Assembly (NCBI GenBank): GCA_903838995.1
Contig: CAIMAP010000026.1
Span: 1 to 42,863 of the forward strand
Direction: 5' to 3'
DNA: 42,863 nucleotides
From: an uncultured bacterium
GTDB taxonomy: Bacteria; Bacteroidota; Bacteroidia; Sphingobacteriales; Sphingobacteriaceae
Shown: piece by piece, positions 41,047-42,863 of the stretch
How the letters are laid out: every line of letters starts with the position of its first letter
How positions within the stretch are numbered: position 1 is the first letter of the stretch
Notes under the pieces: generated by a model
Told to the model about the DNA's origin: nothing
What the model saw: only the letters and a program-made list of their open reading frames with translations
Database searches by the model: none
Program-made: the position numbers and the translations under genes

Positions 41047-41820
41047 ATGAAAAGATTACTATCTCTCATCTTGATTGTATGCCTTAGCTTTGTTGTAAAC
41101 AAAGGCTTTGCTCAATTTCAATCAAAACCACTTGGCAGTCCAAGTCCAGCAAATAAACAAGTAACAAAGCCAGTAACAACTACTACAACTGTTGCAGCTG
41201 GCCCAGCGACAGCAACTACAACAACAGTAGCAGGAAAATCTGTTCAAAAACTTCCTTCACCCTATTTATTGAAAAAAGATTTTGAAGATAGATTTGCTGG
41301 TGTGGAAAGCGCAGCTAATTCAGCAAAAAAAGCAACCAATAGTTTAAGAGCTGAAATAAATGGAAAATTTGAAGCTATTCAAGAATTAAATAATAAAATG
41401 ACTAGCGTAGAAGAAATTTTAAGCTCTGCTAATTTTAAAATTGCTACGACCAATGATTCTTTAAAACTAACGCAAACTTCTATCGAAGAATTTAGATTAG
41501 ATACAGAAGCAAAATTAAAGAAACTCGAAGTTGCGGATGAGCAATTCACCTATGCCTATGCTGGTATAGGTTTAGCAATTGTTTTATCATTGATAATTTT
41601 CTTTGTGATGAATAGCAAAATAAATGGAATGAAAGCGATTATAGCAGCACAAGAAGAAGTAATAACCAAGAAAATTCATGATGAAATGCATCATGCACAA
41701 ACTAAATTGGGTAGAGATATTAGTCATGCAAAATCTGATATGAATCAAAAATTCGATGCGGAAAAAGCAGCCGTTGCAGAACAAATCCAAAGCATACTTG
41801 ATCAAATTAATAAAGCATAA
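41047..41820 (+). CDS. Hypothetical exported coiled-coil protein with internal TM
   Basis: Signal peptide ..KGFAQ; Thr/Ala-rich linker TTTTTVAAGPATATTTTVAGK; heptad-like helices; TM YAGIGLAIVLSLIIFFVM. Confidence 0.75.
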   Translation: MKRLLSLILIVCLSFVVNKGFAQFQSKPLGSPSPANKQVTKPVTTTTTVAAGPATATTTTVAGKSVQKLPSPYLLKKDFEDRFAGVESAANSAKKATNSLRAEINGKFEAIQELNNKMTSVEEILSSANFKIATTNDSLKLTQTSIEEFRLDTEAKLKKLEVADEQFTYAYAGIGLAIVLSLIIFFVMNSKINGMKAIIAAQEEVITKKIHDEMHHAQTKLGRDISHAKSDMNQKFDAEKAAVAEQIQSILDQINKA

Positions 41821-41840
41821 ATTTTAAAAAATCATTATAC

Positions 41841-41875
41841 AAAAAAGCCATTGGTTCCATCAATGGCTTTTTTTT
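41841..41875 (+). terminator. Intrinsic terminator
   Basis: AAAAAGCCATTG-GTTCCAT-CAATGGCTTTTT. Confidence 0.92.
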
Positions 41876-41978
41876 GATTTAGATTGGCACGAAACGGCCA
41901 TTTCTGCTATTATAATTAAAAAAATATCCCTATTTTGTGCGAGCATATATAATCATATAAAACATAACCTTAACCGCT

Positions 41979-42731
41979 ATGGCATTACAAGAAGAATTTG
42001 AATCACAAGGTATTTGGCTATTTAGATACAGGGGAAGCCTTCCTATTATTATATTAATTATTGCGATATACTTTTATATTCAATCGCAATTAAACCCAAC
42101 ATTAAACTGTTTTCAAACAGCAGAGGCGGTGAGTTACTTTGAGTATTTCTGTTTAGTCATTAGCTTATTAGGCTTATATATTCGAAGCTATACCGTTGGA
42201 CATACACCAAACAATACTTCGGGTAGAAATGTAACGGAGCAAGTTGCAGATACGGTGAATACAACTGGTATTTATTCTATCCTTCGTCATCCTTTATATT
42301 TAGGAAATTTCTTTATGTGGTTAGGGCCTGCTTTGTTAACACAAAATTGGTGGTTCAATATTGCTTTTGGATTTTTCTACTGGGTATATTACGAACGCAT
42401 TATGTTTGCAGAAGAACAATTTTTAAGAAAAAAATTCGGCACCCTATACACCGACTGGGCAGCTAAAACACCTGCATTCATTCCTAGCTTCACCAAATTT
42501 GTTAAACCAAATTTACCTTTCAGTTGGAAAAAAGTAATCAAAAAAGAGAAGAACGGTTTGGCTGCTACTTTCTTAATTTTTGCTTTATTTAATATTGCGG
42601 GAAATTATGTACAACATAAAACAACCTATAATGGGTTTTTCATTACTGCTGCAGCTTTATCATCTTTATTATACATTATTTTAAAATATATTAAAAGTAA
42701 TACCAACATCTTAAACGAAGAAGGAAGATAA
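41979..42731 (+). CDS. Isoprenylcysteine carboxylmethyltransferase (ICMT)-like membrane methyltransferase
   Basis: VNTTGIYSILRHPLYLGNFFMWLGPAL and YYERIMFAEEQFLRKKFGTLYTDWAAKTPAFIP motifs. Confidence 0.85.
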   Translation: MALQEEFESQGIWLFRYRGSLPIIILIIAIYFYIQSQLNPTLNCFQTAEAVSYFEYFCLVISLLGLYIRSYTVGHTPNNTSGRNVTEQVADTVNTTGIYSILRHPLYLGNFFMWLGPALLTQNWWFNIAFGFFYWVYYERIMFAEEQFLRKKFGTLYTDWAAKTPAFIPSFTKFVKPNLPFSWKKVIKKEKNGLAATFLIFALFNIAGNYVQHKTTYNGFFITAAALSSLLYIILKYIKSNTNILNEEGR

Positions 42732-42770
42732 CGCTTATATCCTATTTACAATACCACAAAATATTTATCA

Positions 42771-42804
42771 AAAAAAATAGCGCTGAATAAGCGCTATTTT
42801 TTTT
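42771..42804. terminator. Bidirectional intrinsic terminator
   Basis: AAAAAAATAGCGCT-GAATA-AGCGCTATTTTTTTT. Confidence 0.92.
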
Positions 42805-42863
42805 ATCTAAATTCTTCGTTGAGTGCTTCGAGCGCTTGTGATCCCGGACACAACTGCGATTCA
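42803..42863 (-). CDS. C-terminal fragment of a minus-strand ORF (runs off window)
   Basis: Reverse frame reads ...ESQLCPGSQALEALNEEFR* next to a bidirectional terminator. Confidence 0.5.
   Translation of the reverse strand, partial: ESQLCPGSQALEALNEEFR

Overview
The window looks like a chromosomal segment from a Bacteroidetes-type (Chitinophagaceae/Sphingobacteriia-like) bacterium. This rests on the AT-rich sequence, TAnnTTTG-type -7 boxes, a type IX secretion sorting tail and a Bacteroidetes-style FtsL. From left to right: (1) a canonical minus-strand dcw cluster, mraZ-rsmH-ftsL-ftsI-murE-mraY-murD-ftsW-murG-murC-(ftsQ start), preceded by three exact 10-bp-spaced GTGGTAA boxes that look like an MraZ operator; (2) ompH-like, slyD-like, gyrB, mdh, an rmlD-like gene, a peroxiredoxin and tRNA-Arg(ACG); (3) DUF1801, a Qnr-like pentapeptide protein and a secreted GH16 enzyme; (4) a Crp/Fnr regulator followed by a compact DUF6132/HMA/rhodanese/rhodanese/OsmC/rhodanese-thioredoxin operon with a Crp-like palindrome at about -43; (5) a TetR gene divergent from a bestrophin + beta-carbonic anhydrase pair with two 21-bp-spaced palindromes in the promoter; (6) adk, obg, a KAS-III-like gene, gap, pgk and a second gap; (7) tRNA-Glu(TTC) with a duplicated 3' end bracketing a ~168-bp hairpin-rich insertion; (8) a seven-gene electron-transfer locus (EB_dh-like heme lipoprotein, CX4CH cytochrome-like lipoprotein, DUF5777 beta-barrel, Tat Fe-S protein, NrfD, membrane protein, cytochrome c) preceded by two FNR-like boxes; (9) purT, an un-tracked 34-aa Lys-rich ORF, a coiled-coil membrane protein and an ICMT-like methyltransferase. 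The best candidates for under-described biology are the electron-transfer locus, the bestrophin-carbonic anhydrase unit, the rhodanese relay operon and the tRNA-Glu insertion. No database search was run. All functions come from motif and family recognition.
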